Shown here: positions 45,770 through 55,125 of the stretch, one piece after another
Layout: every line of letters starts with the position of its first letter
Numbering within the stretch: the stretch's first letter is position 1
Assembly (NCBI RefSeq): GCF_011752045.1
Contig: NZ_JAAKXW010000001.1
Span: 62,001 to 126,000 of the forward strand
Reading direction: 5' to 3'
DNA from: Microbacterium hydrocarbonoxydans
GTDB taxonomy: Bacteria > Actinomycetota > Actinomycetes > Actinomycetales > Microbacteriaceae
Length of the DNA: 64,000 bases
Notes under the pieces: generated by a model
What the model was told of the DNA's origin: nothing
What the model saw: the letters and a program-made list of their open reading frames with translations, nothing else
The model's database searches: none
Program-made: the position numbers and the translations under genes

Positions 45770-47584
45770 TTACTCGCCGTCCTCCGACTTCTTCTTGCGA
45801 GGCTTCTTCACCGGCTCGGTGGCGATCACCGTGCTGGGGGTGTTCGGCGTCTCGTCGATGTGGTCCTCGGTGGCCACCAGCGGGGCGTCGGGGAAGCCGG
45901 CGCGCTCATGAGCGCCCTGGATCTCTGCTCGCTCGATCTCCTCGTTGTGCGCCTCGACGTGGTGCTGGTGAGCATCCGCAGCCTCGATCTCGGCCTGCGT
46001 GAGCGGAGCGAGGCGGTCCTCGAAGAACCAGCGGGAGATCGACGAACGGAGGTTCTCCGTCCACGGGATACGTCCCTTGTCGTTGGGGCGCACGACGAGC
46101 GGCTCATAGGCGTCGACGTCGATGAGCTTCCAGCGGTCGTACTTGTCGACCGGCTGGTGCACCTCGATGAACTCGCCGCCGGGGAGGCGGACGATGCGTC
46201 CCGACTCGTACCCGTGCAGGACGATCTCGCGGTCCTTCTTCTGCAGCGCGATCGCGATGCGCTTCGTGACGAAGTAGGCGAGCACAGGGCCGAGGAACAG
46301 ACCCACCTGCAGGGTGCGGATGACGCCCTCCATCGTGACCATGAAATGCGTCGCGATGAGGTCGGATCCGGCGGCGGCCCACAGGACCGCGTAGAACGTG
46401 ACACCGGCCGCGCCGATCGCGGTGCGGGTGGCGGCGTTGCGCGGACGCTGGGCGATGTGGTGCTCGCGCTTGTCGCCCGTGATCCACGCCTCGATGAACG
46501 GGTAGAGGGCGACGAGCACGATGAACAGGCCCAGCACGATCACGGGGATCAGGATGCCGAACGACCAGGTGTGGCCGAGGAAGACGATGTCCAGGTTCGA
46601 CGGAGCCAGGCGCAGCGCGCCGTCGGCGAAGCCGATGTACCAGTCGGGCTGGGTGCCTGCGGACACGGGGGACGGGTCGTAGGGGCCGTAGTTCCAGATC
46701 GGGTTGATCTGGAAGAACGTCGCGATCAGCACGATGGTGCCGAAGACGATGAACAGGTAGCCGCCCATCTTCGACATGTAGACCGGCATCATCGGGTAGC
46801 CGACGACGTTGTCGTTCGTGCGACCGGGGCCGGCGAACTGCGTGTGCTTGTTGATGACCATCAGCATGAGGTGGACCACGATGAACGCGATCACCAGCAG
46901 CGGCAGCAGCAGGATGTGCAGCGTGTACAGACGGCCGACGATGTCGGTGCCCGGGAACTCGCCGCCGAACAGCAGGAACGAGGTCCAGGTGCCGACGAGC
47001 GGGAAGCCCTTGATCATGCCGTCGATGATGCGGAGGCCGTTGCCCGAGAGCAGGTCGTCGGGGAGCGAGTAGCCGGTGAAGCCTTCGGCCATCGCGAGGA
47101 TGAACAGCACGAAGCCGATCACCCAGTTGAGCTCGCGCGGCTTGCGGAACGCGCCGGTGAAGAACACGCGGAGCATGTGCACGCCGATGCCGGCGACGAA
47201 CACGAGCGCGGCCCAGTGGTGGATCTGGCGGACCAGGAGCCCACCGCGCAGGTCGAACGAGATGTGCAGGGTCGACTCGAGGGCCGCCGACATCTCGATG
47301 CCGCGCATCGGGGCGTAGGCGCCCGTGTAGTGGGTCTCGACCATGGACGCCTGGAAGAAGAACGTCAGGAAGGTTCCGGAGAGGAACACCACGACGAAGC
47401 TCCACAGCGCGATCTCGCCGAGCATGAACGACCAGTGGTCGGGGAAGATCTTGCGACCCAGCTCCTTGACGAAGCCGGAGAGGCTGGTGCGCTCATCGAT
47501 GTAGTTCGACGCGGCGCCGACGAAGCGGCCGCCGAGAGGCGCCTTGGTGTCCTTGTCCTGGTTGGACAGCGTTGCGGTGCTCAA
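45770..47584 (-). CDS. qcrB: Cytochrome bc complex cytochrome b subunit QcrB
   Basis: A 604-residue b-type cytochrome of the actinobacterial bcc complex that oxidises menaquinol. Heme ligands are in QIHHWAALVFVAGIGVHMLRV and LYTLHILLLPLLVIAFIVVHL; the quinol-site motif is PDWYIGF, the actinobacterial form of PEWY. About nine helices; a cytosolic C-terminal tail of about 130 residues is acidic. Start is TTG 47584, overlapping the qcrA stop (TTGA) with GGGAGCGCCA upstream. It ends the operon. QcrB is the target of Q203-type drugs in mycobacteria. Confidence 0.95.
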   Translation of the reverse strand: MSTATLSNQDKDTKAPLGGRFVGAASNYIDERTSLSGFVKELGRKIFPDHWSFMLGEIALWSFVVVFLSGTFLTFFFQASMVETHYTGAYAPMRGIEMSAALESTLHISFDLRGGLLVRQIHHWAALVFVAGIGVHMLRVFFTGAFRKPRELNWVIGFVLFILAMAEGFTGYSLPDDLLSGNGLRIIDGMIKGFPLVGTWTSFLLFGGEFPGTDIVGRLYTLHILLLPLLVIAFIVVHLMLMVINKHTQFAGPGRTNDNVVGYPMMPVYMSKMGGYLFIVFGTIVLIATFFQINPIWNYGPYDPSPVSAGTQPDWYIGFADGALRLAPSNLDIVFLGHTWSFGILIPVIVLGLFIVLVALYPFIEAWITGDKREHHIAQRPRNAATRTAIGAAGVTFYAVLWAAAGSDLIATHFMVTMEGVIRTLQVGLFLGPVLAYFVTKRIAIALQKKDREIVLHGYESGRIVRLPGGEFIEVHQPVDKYDRWKLIDVDAYEPLVVRPNDKGRIPWTENLRSSISRWFFEDRLAPLTQAEIEAADAHQHHVEAHNEEIERAEIQGAHERAGFPDAPLVATEDHIDETPNTPSTVIATEPVKKPRKKKSEDGE

Positions 47585-48657
47585 TGGCGCTCCCAGAAGC
47601 TCGGGCCGACGGGCTCGGTGAAGTCACTGCGTGCGACGAGGTAGCCCTCGTCGTCGACGGTGATGGGCAGCTGCGGCAGCGGACGGGCGGCCGGGCCGAA
47701 GATGACCTTGGCGTGGTCCGTGACGTCGAACTGCGACTGGTGGCAGGGGCAGAGGAGGTGGTGCGTCTGCTGCTCGTACAGGGCCACAGGGCAGCCGACG
47801 TGCGTGCACACCTTCGAGTAGGCGACGATGCCGTCGTACGACCAGTCCTTGCGCTCCTCCGACTCGATGAGCTGCTCGGGACGCAGGCGCATCATGAGCA
47901 CGATGGCCTTGGCCTTCTCCTCGAGGTAGCCGTCGTGGTGGCTGAGCTCGGCGAGATCCTCCGGGATGACGTGGAACGCGGAGCCGAGGGTCACATCCGC
48001 AGCACGGATGGGGGTGCCGTCGGGGTCCCGGACCAGACGCTGGCCCTTGTCCCACATGGTCTGCTTCAGCAGCACGACGGGGTCGCCGGCCTCCGGGTCC
48101 TCGGGGGTGGCGTGCGGCGCGAGACCGCGGAACAGCGCCACGCCGGGGACGATCGAGGCGACGATCGCGGCGATCAGCGAGTTGCGGATCATCGTGCGGC
48201 GGCCGAATCCGGACTCCTCGTTGGCGTCGGCGAACGCCTTGATCGCGGCCTCTCGCGTGGAGTCGCGGCCACGGGTGGGGTGGCGGTGCTCGACGAACTC
48301 CTTGTCGGACATCAGCGCCTTCGACCAGTGGATCGCTCCGAGGCCGAGGGCCAGCAGGGCGAAGCCGATGCCGAGACCGATGAAGAGGTTGTTGTTCCTG
48401 ATGTCGATGAGAGCGCCGCTCTCGATCGGGAACAGCATGTAGGCGGCGACCGCCCAGATGCTCGCCGCGAGCGAGAGGTAGAACAGGGTGTAGACCGTGC
48501 GGGCGGCGGCCTTCTCAGCGCGCGGGTCCTTGTCGGTCATCCGCTCGCGGTGCGGCGGCAGCCCCGGGTTCTGCACGGGATCGCTGACTGCGACACCCAG
48601 CCCCGGAGAGGGCTGGTAGGCCCTGTCAAGAGCCTGCGAGTCGTCGTCGTGTGCCAT
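47581..48657 (-). CDS. qcrA: Rieske iron-sulfur subunit QcrA
   Basis: A 358-residue Rieske protein. Three N-terminal helices (including VYTLFYLSLAASIWAVAAYML and NLFIGLGIGFALLALGLGAI) are typical of actinobacteria, with a fourth hydrophobic stretch before the cluster domain (MIRNSLIAAIVASIVPGVALF). The [2Fe-2S] ligands are in SKVCTHVGCPVALYE and HHLLCPCHQSQFD. GAGGAGCACC precedes the ATG. It starts 36 nt after qcrC and overlaps qcrB by 4 nt. Confidence 0.95.
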   Translation of the reverse strand: MAHDDDSQALDRAYQPSPGLGVAVSDPVQNPGLPPHRERMTDKDPRAEKAAARTVYTLFYLSLAASIWAVAAYMLFPIESGALIDIRNNNLFIGLGIGFALLALGLGAIHWSKALMSDKEFVEHRHPTRGRDSTREAAIKAFADANEESGFGRRTMIRNSLIAAIVASIVPGVALFRGLAPHATPEDPEAGDPVVLLKQTMWDKGQRLVRDPDGTPIRAADVTLGSAFHVIPEDLAELSHHDGYLEEKAKAIVLMMRLRPEQLIESEERKDWSYDGIVAYSKVCTHVGCPVALYEQQTHHLLCPCHQSQFDVTDHAKVIFGPAARPLPQLPITVDDEGYLVARSDFTEPVGPSFWERH

Positions 48658-48693
48658 GGTGCTCCTCGTACGTTCCTCTTCGATGAATATTCG

Positions 48694-49497
48694 TCAGTTG
48701 GACTTCGCCGTGATCCACACGGTCGCGGCGACGAGAGCGCCGATGCCGAAGATCCAGACGAAAAGGCCCTCGGAGACCGGGCCGAGCGAGCCGAGCGAGA
48801 AGCCGCCCACCTGCACCGACTGCTGCTGGTACAGCAGGGCGGAGATGAGGTCGCGCTTGTCCTCGTCGGTCAGGTTCATGTCGCTGAAGACCGGCATGTT
48901 CTGCGGGCCGGTGACCATCGCGGCGTAGATGTGCAGCGCGCTGGTCTCGGTGAGAGCCGGGGCATACTTGCCCTCGGTGAGCGCGCCTCCTGCCGCGGCG
49001 ACGTTGTGGCACATCGCGCAGTTGACGCGGAAGAGCTCGGCGCCCTTGGCGACGTCTCCCTCACCGTCCAGGATGTGCTCGTCCGGGAAGGTCGGTCCGG
49101 GGGCCTCGGACTGCACGTACGACGCGATCGCGAGGATCTGCTCCTCGGTGAACTGCGGCGTCTTCTGCGGAGCCTGGGGACCCTGCATCTGCAGCGGCAT
49201 GCGTCCGGTCGACAGCTGGAACTCGGTCGCGAGCTCGCCGACGCCGTAGAGGCTCGGGCCGTTGGCGGTGCCCTGCAGGTCGAGGCCGTGGCAGGTGGCG
49301 CAGTTGGCCTGGAACAGCTTCTCGCCGTCCTCCACCGTGAGGGTGGTGGACGCGGCGGTCTGCGTGTCCGTCGCGGCGAAGGCTGCGGATGCGCCGGCGT
49401 ACACGGCGCCGGTGATCATCAGGCCTGCTCCGATGAGGGCGGCCGCCGCCAGGGGGCTGCGGCGACCGTTGGAACGGCGCTTCTTCTCTCGTGCCAT
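48694..49497 (-). CDS. qcrC: Diheme cytochrome c subunit QcrC
   Basis: A 267-residue membrane-anchored c-type cytochrome with two heme sites, CATCHGLDLQG (near 69) and CAMCHNVAAAG (near 165), with axial Met candidates in GRMPLQM and PQNMPVFSD. An N-terminal helix (AAAALIGAGLMITGAVYAGAS) and a C-terminal helix (LFVWIFGIGALVAATVWIT) flank the domains. It passes electrons from the Rieske centre to CuA within the supercomplex, so no soluble cytochrome c is needed. The start at 49497 was chosen because the further open frame is antisense/other-frame to ctaE. Confidence 0.95.
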   Translation of the reverse strand: MAREKKRRSNGRRSPLAAAALIGAGLMITGAVYAGASAAFAATDTQTAASTTLTVEDGEKLFQANCATCHGLDLQGTANGPSLYGVGELATEFQLSTGRMPLQMQGPQAPQKTPQFTEEQILAIASYVQSEAPGPTFPDEHILDGEGDVAKGAELFRVNCAMCHNVAAAGGALTEGKYAPALTETSALHIYAAMVTGPQNMPVFSDMNLTDEDKRDLISALLYQQQSVQVGGFSLGSLGPVSEGLFVWIFGIGALVAATVWITAKSN

Positions 49498-49517
49498 CTC
49501 GGGGATCAGCTCCGCTC

Positions 49518-50180
49518 TTATTTCAGGAAGTAGATAACGACGAACAGCACGATCCAGACGACGTCGACGAAGTGCCAGTAGTAGGACACCACGATCGAGG
49601 AGGTCGCCTCCTTGTGCCGGAAGTTCTTGACGGCGTAGGCGCGTCCGATGACGAGCAGGAACGCGATGAGTCCGCCGGTGACGTGGAGGGCGTGGAAGCC
49701 GGTCGTCAGGTAGAACGCCGAGGCGTAGGAGTCGGCGCTGATCGGCATGCCCTCGGTGACGAGCTGGGCATACTCCCAGACCTGACCGGAGACGAAGATC
49801 GCGCCCAGGGCGAAGGTGAGGAAGAACCACTCGACCATGCCCCAGCCGAACAGGCGACGGCGGCCGTGGCTGTTCTTCTGCCCCTTGGCGATGCGGTAGG
49901 GCTGAAGCTCCTCTGCGGCGAACACGCCCATCTGGCACGTGAAGGAGGAGAGCACGAGGATCGCCGTGTTCACGAACGCGAACGGGACGTTCAGCAGCTC
50001 GGTCCGCGCGGCCCACAGCTCAGGGGAGGTGCTGCGGAGGGTGAAGTAGATCGCGAAGAGCCCCGCGAAGAACATCACCTCGCTGCCGAGCCAAACAATG
50101 GTCCCGACAGCTACCGGGTTGGGCCGCTTGATCGTTCTCGCCGCCTGGGCATACGTCGCTGAGGTCGTCACGGTACCCAT
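49518..50180 (-). CDS. ctaE: Cytochrome c oxidase subunit III
   Basis: A 220-residue subunit with five helices (for example [39 protein letters not shown] and [21 protein letters not shown]). First gene of the ctaE-qcrCAB operon, so the oxidase is split between two transcription units. Two starts are possible. ATG 50180 has no ribosome binding site. GTG 50171, three codons later, lies 7 nt after CATAAT and would be leaderless, giving MTTSATYAQ; it may be the real one. Confidence 0.93.
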   Translation of the reverse strand: MGTVTTSATYAQAARTIKRPNPVAVGTIVWLGSEVMFFAGLFAIYFTLRSTSPELWAARTELLNVPFAFVNTAILVLSSFTCQMGVFAAEELQPYRIAKGQKNSHGRRRLFGWGMVEWFFLTFALGAIFVSGQVWEYAQLVTEGMPISADSYASAFYLTTGFHALHVTGGLIAFLLVIGRAYAVKNFRHKEATSSIVVSYYWHFVDVVWIVLFVVIYFLK

Positions 50181-50184
50181 TATG
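50179..50184 (-). promoter_or_regulatory. -10 element of the ctaE-qcrCAB operon
   Basis: Minus strand CATAAT overlaps the first ctaE ATG. The spacing (7 nt) fits a leaderless transcript starting at the GTG 50169-50171. Confidence 0.4.
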
Positions 50185-50350
50185 GCCGATCCGCGGGCGT
50201 GATTCTTGCACCGGCCGCCGCCGTTTCGCCCCTCATTCACTTAGGCGACCCTAAGAAATCCCTGCGAATCGCCGGTGAATCCGCGGAAACGGGCGGATGC
50301 CGTCGCGACGGGGGACGTCACGGAACCACCTGCACGTTTTCCCGCGCCGA

Positions 50351-50356
50351 TAGGAT
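50351..50356 (+). promoter_or_regulatory. -10 element of trpD (leaderless)
   Basis: TAGGAT is followed by CGCACAC and the ATG at 50364. The remainder of the 183 bp gap to ctaE holds no other recognisable element. Confidence 0.55.
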
Positions 50357-50363
50357 CGCACAC

Positions 50364-51428
50364 ATGGCTGAAACCCTGACCTGGCCCGACGTCCTCACCA
50401 CGCTCCTGGGGCGGCGCGACCTCAGCGTCTGGGAGTCCACGTGGGCGATGCGTCAGATCATGCGCGGCGAGGTCACGGCCGCCCAGCTGGCCGCCTTCCT
50501 CATCGCCCTGCGCGCCAAGGGGGAGACGATCGACGAGATCGTCGGGTTCCGCGATGCGATCCTCGAGGCGGCCGTGCCCCTTCCCGTCTCGCCGAACGTG
50601 CTCGACATCGTCGGCACAGGGGGAGACCGGGTGGGAACGGTGAACGTCTCCACGACCGCGGCCATCGTCATCGGCGCGACCGGGATCCCGGTGGTCAAGC
50701 ACGGCAACCGGGCCGCGAGCTCCGCCTCCGGCTCCTCCGACGTGCTCGGCGCCCTCGGACTCGAGCTCTCCCTCGACCCGGCATCCGTCGCCTCGATCCT
50801 CGACCGCACAGGCATCACCTTCGCGTGGGCCGGCGCCTTCCACCCCGGTTTCAAGCACGCCGGCCCGGTGCGCGCCGAGCTCGGCGTTCCCACCGTGTTC
50901 AACATGCTCGGTCCGCTCTGCAACCCGGCCAGGGCGGAGGCGAACGCCGTCGGCGTCGCCCAGCTCGAGCGGGTGCCCCTCATCACAGGCGTGTTCCGCA
51001 CCCGCGGCGCAACCGCCCTCGTGTTCCGCGGTGACGACGGGCTGGACGAGCTCACCACCACCGGCCACAGCCGGATCTGGGAGGTCACGCGCGGCGACAT
51101 CCACGAGCACGACCTGGACCCCCGCGATCTCGGCATCCCGCTCGCCGAACTCGGCGACCTCATCGGCGGCTCGCCTGAGCACAACGCGCAGATCCTCCGC
51201 CGCACGCTGGAGGGGGAGGCCGGCGCGGTCCGCGACATCGTCCTGCTCAACGCAGCCGCCGGGATCGTCGCCTTCGAGCTGTCCCAGGACGCCGGCCAGG
51301 TGCAGCGTCCGATCCTGGACCGTCTGCGCGAGGGCTACGAGCGGGCCTCGGCCGCGATCGACGACGGGCGTGCCGTCGCGAAGCTCGACGAGTGGATCGG
51401 CGTGAGCCGAGAGCTGGCGTCGGCCTAG
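50364..51428 (+). CDS. trpD: Anthranilate phosphoribosyltransferase
   Basis: A 354-residue enzyme of tryptophan synthesis that joins anthranilate to PRPP. PRPP-binding and anthranilate-binding blocks are visible: DIVGTGGDRVGTVNVST, KHGNRAASSASGSSDVLGALG, FHPGFKHAGPVRAELGVPTVFN, and the GDDGLDEL metal-binding segment. No other trp genes are present in the window, which is unusual for an anthranilate gene but typical of Microbacteriaceae relatives of this arrangement. The preceding in-frame region has no family homology. Confidence 0.94.
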   Translation: MAETLTWPDVLTTLLGRRDLSVWESTWAMRQIMRGEVTAAQLAAFLIALRAKGETIDEIVGFRDAILEAAVPLPVSPNVLDIVGTGGDRVGTVNVSTTAAIVIGATGIPVVKHGNRAASSASGSSDVLGALGLELSLDPASVASILDRTGITFAWAGAFHPGFKHAGPVRAELGVPTVFNMLGPLCNPARAEANAVGVAQLERVPLITGVFRTRGATALVFRGDDGLDELTTTGHSRIWEVTRGDIHEHDLDPRDLGIPLAELGDLIGGSPEHNAQILRRTLEGEAGAVRDIVLLNAAAGIVAFELSQDAGQVQRPILDRLREGYERASAAIDDGRAVAKLDEWIGVSRELASA

Positions 51429-51436
51429 GAGCGGAC

Positions 51437-52423
51437 ATGGACCCGGTCGCCGCCCTGCTCGAGATCGCCTCGCTGCTGGAGCGCGAGCGGGCGTCGCGCT
51501 ACCGGGCGAAGGCGTTCCGGCAGGCGGCGGCGACGTACCAGGACCTTCCGGAAGACGTCCGCGCAGATCCCACGCGGCTGCGTGCCGCCAAGGGGATCGG
51601 AGAGTCGACGTTCGGCGTGATCCGCCAGGCGCAGGCCGGGGAGGTCCCGGAGTACCTCGTCGAACTCCGAGGCGAGGTCGAACCGGTGCGGACCTCCGCG
51701 CTGAGGGCGAAGCTGCGGGGAGACCTGCACGCTCACACCGACTGGTCCGACGGGACCACGCCGATCTCCGTGATGGCGGCGGCGGCGAAGGCGCTCGGAC
51801 ACGAGTATCAGGCCGTCACCGATCATTCGCCCAGACTGCGCGTGGCGCGCGGACTCTCCGCGGAGCGCCTGCGCGAGCAGATCCCGCTGGTGCGCGCGGA
51901 GTCGGCGGACGGCTTCACCCTGCTCGCGGGGATCGAGGTCGACATCCTCGAAGACGGCGGGCTGGATCAGGAGGACGCGCTGCTCGAGGAGCTCGACATC
52001 GTCGTGGCATCCGTCCATTCCCTGCTCCGCATGGATGCCGGCCCGATGACCGCCCGCATGATCGCGGCGGTGTCGAACCCGCGGGTGAACGTGCTCGGTC
52101 ACTGCACGGGGCGTCTCGTCGAGGGAAGCCGCGGCACGCGCCCGCAGTCGCAGTTCGACGCCGCCGCGGTCTTCGCGGCGTGCGCCGAGAACGGCGTCGC
52201 CGTCGAGATCAACTCGCGTCCGGAGCGTCAGGACCCGCCGGACGAGCTGATCGCGATCGCGCTCGAGGCGGGGTGCCTCTTCTCCATCGACTCCGATGCG
52301 CACGCCCCGGGCCAGCTCTCACTGCTCGATCACGGGGCGGAGCGCGCCGAGCGCGCCGGGGTGCCTGCATCCCGCATCGTGACCACGTGGGGCCTGGATC
52401 GGCTGCTCGCCTGGGCCGGATGA
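51437..52423 (+). CDS. PHP phosphoesterase with PolX-like N-terminal helical domain
   Basis: A 328-residue protein. Residues 1-95 resemble the 8 kDa/HhH part of PolX (LLEIASLLERERASRYRAKAF, LRAAKGIGESTFGVIRQ). The PHP domain occupies the rest, with metal-binding motifs RGDLHAHTDWSDG, AVTDHSP, GIEVDILEDG, VASVHS, GHCTGR, NSRPER and DSDAH. The nucleotidyltransferase (polymerase) domain of PolX is absent. Family members act as 3'-5' exonuclease or phosphatase; the activity here is inferred. It follows trpD by 8 nt with TAGGAG as ribosome binding site. Confidence 0.82.
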   Translation: MDPVAALLEIASLLERERASRYRAKAFRQAAATYQDLPEDVRADPTRLRAAKGIGESTFGVIRQAQAGEVPEYLVELRGEVEPVRTSALRAKLRGDLHAHTDWSDGTTPISVMAAAAKALGHEYQAVTDHSPRLRVARGLSAERLREQIPLVRAESADGFTLLAGIEVDILEDGGLDQEDALLEELDIVVASVHSLLRMDAGPMTARMIAAVSNPRVNVLGHCTGRLVEGSRGTRPQSQFDAAAVFAACAENGVAVEINSRPERQDPPDELIAIALEAGCLFSIDSDAHAPGQLSLLDHGAERAERAGVPASRIVTTWGLDRLLAWAG

Positions 52424-52424
52424 G

Positions 52425-53354
52425 TCAGCCGGCTGTGCTCGCCACCGCCGCGATCGCCCGGGTCATGGAAGAGCCGAGGTTCCAGGTCGCCGCGAGCGCC
52501 TCGGCCGCGTCCGCCTCGGCCGGGTCGAGGGCGCGGAGCGGCTCCGCGGGCGCCGTGATGTCGAGAGAGGTCGCCACGGCGACCACGGTCGGTGCGACGT
52601 CGAGATAGGCGGAGGCCGCCAGGATCTTCGCGCGCACGCCGGCGCTCATCCCGTCGCCGGCCTCGGCCGCGGCGCGGATGCCGGCGAGGTCGCCGTGCGC
52701 CTGCAGCAGCGTCGCCGCCGTCTTCTCGCCGACGCCGGCGACTCCGGGAAGCCCGTCGGAGGCGTCTCCGCGCATCGTGGCGAAGTCGGCGTACTGGGAG
52801 GGGAGGACGCCGTACTTCGCGACGACCACCTCGTCGGTGACGATCTCGAGGTTGCTCATGCCGCGGGCGGTGTAGACGACGCGCACGCCGCGGGCGTCGT
52901 CGACGAGCTGGAAGAGATCGCGGTCTCCGGTGACGATGTCGACGGGGATCGCCGACTTCGTGGCGAGCGTGCCGATGACGTCGTCCGCCTCGTGCGCCGC
53001 GACGCCGATGATCGGGATGCCGAGCAGGCCGAGCGTCTGCCTGATCAGCGGGATCTGCGCCTCGAGCGGGTCGGGCACCTCCTCGACGTCGGGTCCGCCG
53101 GCGACGACCTCGACGACACGGTGCGTCTTGTAGCTGGGGATGAGGTCGACGCGCCACTGCGGGCGCCAGTCGTCGTCCCAGCAGGCGACGACGTGCGTGG
53201 GCTGATACAGGGTGATCAGCTTCGTGATGATGTCCAGCAGCCCGCGCGCGGCGTTGATGGGGGAGCCGTCGGGGGCCGTGACCTTGTCCGGCACTCCGTA
53301 GAACGCGCGGAAGTAGAGGCTGGCGGTGTCGAGGAGCATCAGACGGTCGGTCAC
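52425..53354 (-). CDS. 5'-3' exonuclease (PolI N-terminal type)
   Basis: A 309-residue FEN-family nuclease that is a standalone version of the DNA polymerase I 5' nuclease domain. The metal-binding acidic residues are in LLDTASLYFRAFYG, HEADDVIGTLATK, and DIVTGDRDLFQLVDD; the helix-hairpin-helix is GDASDGLPGVAGVGEKTAATLL. It can remove flaps or RNA primers. GTG 53354 was chosen over an upstream in-frame ATG because it gives the family N-terminus, with AGGA upstream. Convergent with the PHP gene; 1 nt apart. Confidence 0.9.
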   Translation of the reverse strand: MTDRLMLLDTASLYFRAFYGVPDKVTAPDGSPINAARGLLDIITKLITLYQPTHVVACWDDDWRPQWRVDLIPSYKTHRVVEVVAGGPDVEEVPDPLEAQIPLIRQTLGLLGIPIIGVAAHEADDVIGTLATKSAIPVDIVTGDRDLFQLVDDARGVRVVYTARGMSNLEIVTDEVVVAKYGVLPSQYADFATMRGDASDGLPGVAGVGEKTAATLLQAHGDLAGIRAAAEAGDGMSAGVRAKILAASAYLDVAPTVVAVATSLDITAPAEPLRALDPAEADAAEALAATWNLGSSMTRAIAAVASTAG

Positions 53355-53432
53355 GCGTTCATCCTGGCACGTCGCCCCGACGCCCGCGCCGCGCGCCGCA
53401 GCATCCGTTCTCACGGTGCGGCCGATGTCTGG

Positions 53433-53575
53433 TAGCCTGGAGTGTCACTCGTGGCAGGCCTGTGCATGCCCTCGTGACGAGCAATCCAAAATCCAACTGC
53501 TGCGAAGCATGCTCTCGGACGTGCGCGTCCGTTGCCTCCCAGCCCGAGTCTCCATTCACAAGGACAACCCACTAC
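53433..53575 (+). promoter_or_regulatory. rpsA promoter and leader
   Basis: TAGCCT at 53433-53438 gives a leader of about 130 nt that ends with CAAGGACAACC before the ATG. The leader contains inverted-repeat segments such as GGCAGGCC/TGTGCATGCC that may fold. Ribosomal protein S1 leaders in other bacteria carry feedback control; that is only a possibility here. Confidence 0.4.
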
Positions 53576-55030
53576 ATGACTACCGCAACGACCGCCCCGG
53601 CCACCAAGCAGGTCGCCATCAACGACATCGGATCTGCTGAGGACTTCCTGGCCGCGGTCGAGAAGACCCTGAAGTTCTTCAACGACGGCGACATCATCGA
53701 GGGCACGATCGTCAAGATCGACCGCGACGAGGTTCTGCTCGACGTCGGCTACAAGACCGAGGGCGTCATCCCCTCGCGCGAGCTCTCCATCAAGCACGAC
53801 GTCGACCCCAACGAGGTCGTCAAGGTCGGCGACGAGGTCGAGGCTCTCGTTCTCCAGAAGGAGGACAAGGAAGGCCGCCTGATCCTCTCCAAGAAGCGTG
53901 CGCAGTACGAGCGCGCCTGGGGTGACGTCGAGAAGATCAAGGAGAACGACGGAGTCGTCACCGGCACCGTCATCGAGGTCGTCAAGGGTGGCCTCATCGT
54001 CGACATCGGCCTCCGCGGCTTCCTCCCGGCCTCGCTCATCGAGCTGCGCCGCGTCCGCGACCTCACGCCGTACCTCGGCCAGGAGATCGAGGCGAAGATC
54101 CTCGAGCTCGACAAGAACCGCAACAATGTCGTCCTCAGCCGCCGCGCGCTGCTCGAGCAGACGCAGTCGGAGTCGCGCACCACGTTCCTGAACAACCTGC
54201 ACAAGGGTCAGGTCCGCAAGGGCGTCGTCTCGTCGATCGTCAACTTCGGCGCGTTCGTCGACCTGGGTGGCGTGGACGGCCTCGTGCACGTCTCCGAGCT
54301 GTCCTGGAAGCACATCGAGCACGCCTCCGAGGTCGTCGAGGTGGGCCAGGAGGTCACCGTCGAGATCCTCGAGGTCGACCTCGACCGCGAGCGCGTCTCC
54401 CTGTCGCTCAAGGCGACGCAGGAGGACCCGTGGCAGGTCTTCGCCCGCACCCACGCGATCGGTCAGGTCACGCCGGGCAAGGTCACCAAGCTCGTCCCGT
54501 TCGGTGCATTCGTGCGCGTCGCAGACGGCATCGAGGGCCTCGTCCACATCTCCGAGCTCTCCAGCAAGCACGTCGAGCTGGCCGAGCAGGTCGTCTCCGT
54601 CGGCGAAGAGGTCTTCGTCAAGGTCATCGACATCGACCTGGAGCGTCGCCGCATCTCGCTGTCGCTCAAGCAGGCCAACGAGTCGGTCGACCCGTACGGC
54701 ACCGAGTTCGACCCGGCCCTCTACGGCATGGTCGCGGAGTACGACGAGAACGGCGAGTACAAGTACCCGGAGGGCTTCGACGCCGAGACCGGTGCCTGGA
54801 AGGAAGGCTTCGACGCCCAGCGCGAGGCATGGGAGCAGGAGTACGCTGCGGCCCAGGCTCGCTGGGAGGCGCACAAGGCTCAGGTCGCCAAGGCGGCCGA
54901 GGCCGAGGCTGCGGCCGGCGACGACTTCTCCGGCCAGTCCTTCTCGAGCGAGTCCGCCGGTGCGGGCACGCTCGCGGACGACGAGGCTCTCGCGGCTCTG
55001 CGCGAGAAGCTCTCGGGCGGCAACGCGTAA
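53576..55030 (+). CDS. rpsA: 30S ribosomal protein S1
   Basis: A 484-residue RNA-binding protein with four S1 domains: IIEGTIVKIDRDEVLLDVGY (about 35), GVVTGTVIEVVKGGLIVDIGL (about 120), KGVVSSIVNFGAFVDLGGVDG (about 205) and GKVTKLVPFGAFVRVADGIEG (about 290). The last three repeats have the classic VxxxxxFGAFVxL pattern in the third and fourth. The C-terminal 110 residues are acidic and Ala/Gln-rich, as in actinobacterial S1. ATG 53576 follows CAAGGACAACCCACTAC. It precedes coaE, as in many actinobacteria. Confidence 0.96.
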   Translation: MTTATTAPATKQVAINDIGSAEDFLAAVEKTLKFFNDGDIIEGTIVKIDRDEVLLDVGYKTEGVIPSRELSIKHDVDPNEVVKVGDEVEALVLQKEDKEGRLILSKKRAQYERAWGDVEKIKENDGVVTGTVIEVVKGGLIVDIGLRGFLPASLIELRRVRDLTPYLGQEIEAKILELDKNRNNVVLSRRALLEQTQSESRTTFLNNLHKGQVRKGVVSSIVNFGAFVDLGGVDGLVHVSELSWKHIEHASEVVEVGQEVTVEILEVDLDRERVSLSLKATQEDPWQVFARTHAIGQVTPGKVTKLVPFGAFVRVADGIEGLVHISELSSKHVELAEQVVSVGEEVFVKVIDIDLERRRISLSLKQANESVDPYGTEFDPALYGMVAEYDENGEYKYPEGFDAETGAWKEGFDAQREAWEQEYAAAQARWEAHKAQVAKAAEAEAAAGDDFSGQSFSSESAGAGTLADDEALAALREKLSGGNA

Positions 55031-55042
55031 GCATCACGCTCA

Positions 55043-55078
55043 GAACGGGCCGTCACCCCTCGGGGTGGCGGCCCGTTC
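55043..55078 (+). terminator. Intrinsic terminator after rpsA
   Basis: GAACGGGCCGTCACCCC pairs with GGGGTGGCGGCCCGTTC with one mismatch and a short loop. It follows the rpsA stop by 12 nt. Confidence 0.8.
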
Positions 55079-55125
55079 CGCGTCTCCGGCGGATGCCGTG
55101 GCGCGGGCGTGCGAGGATTGAGGCC

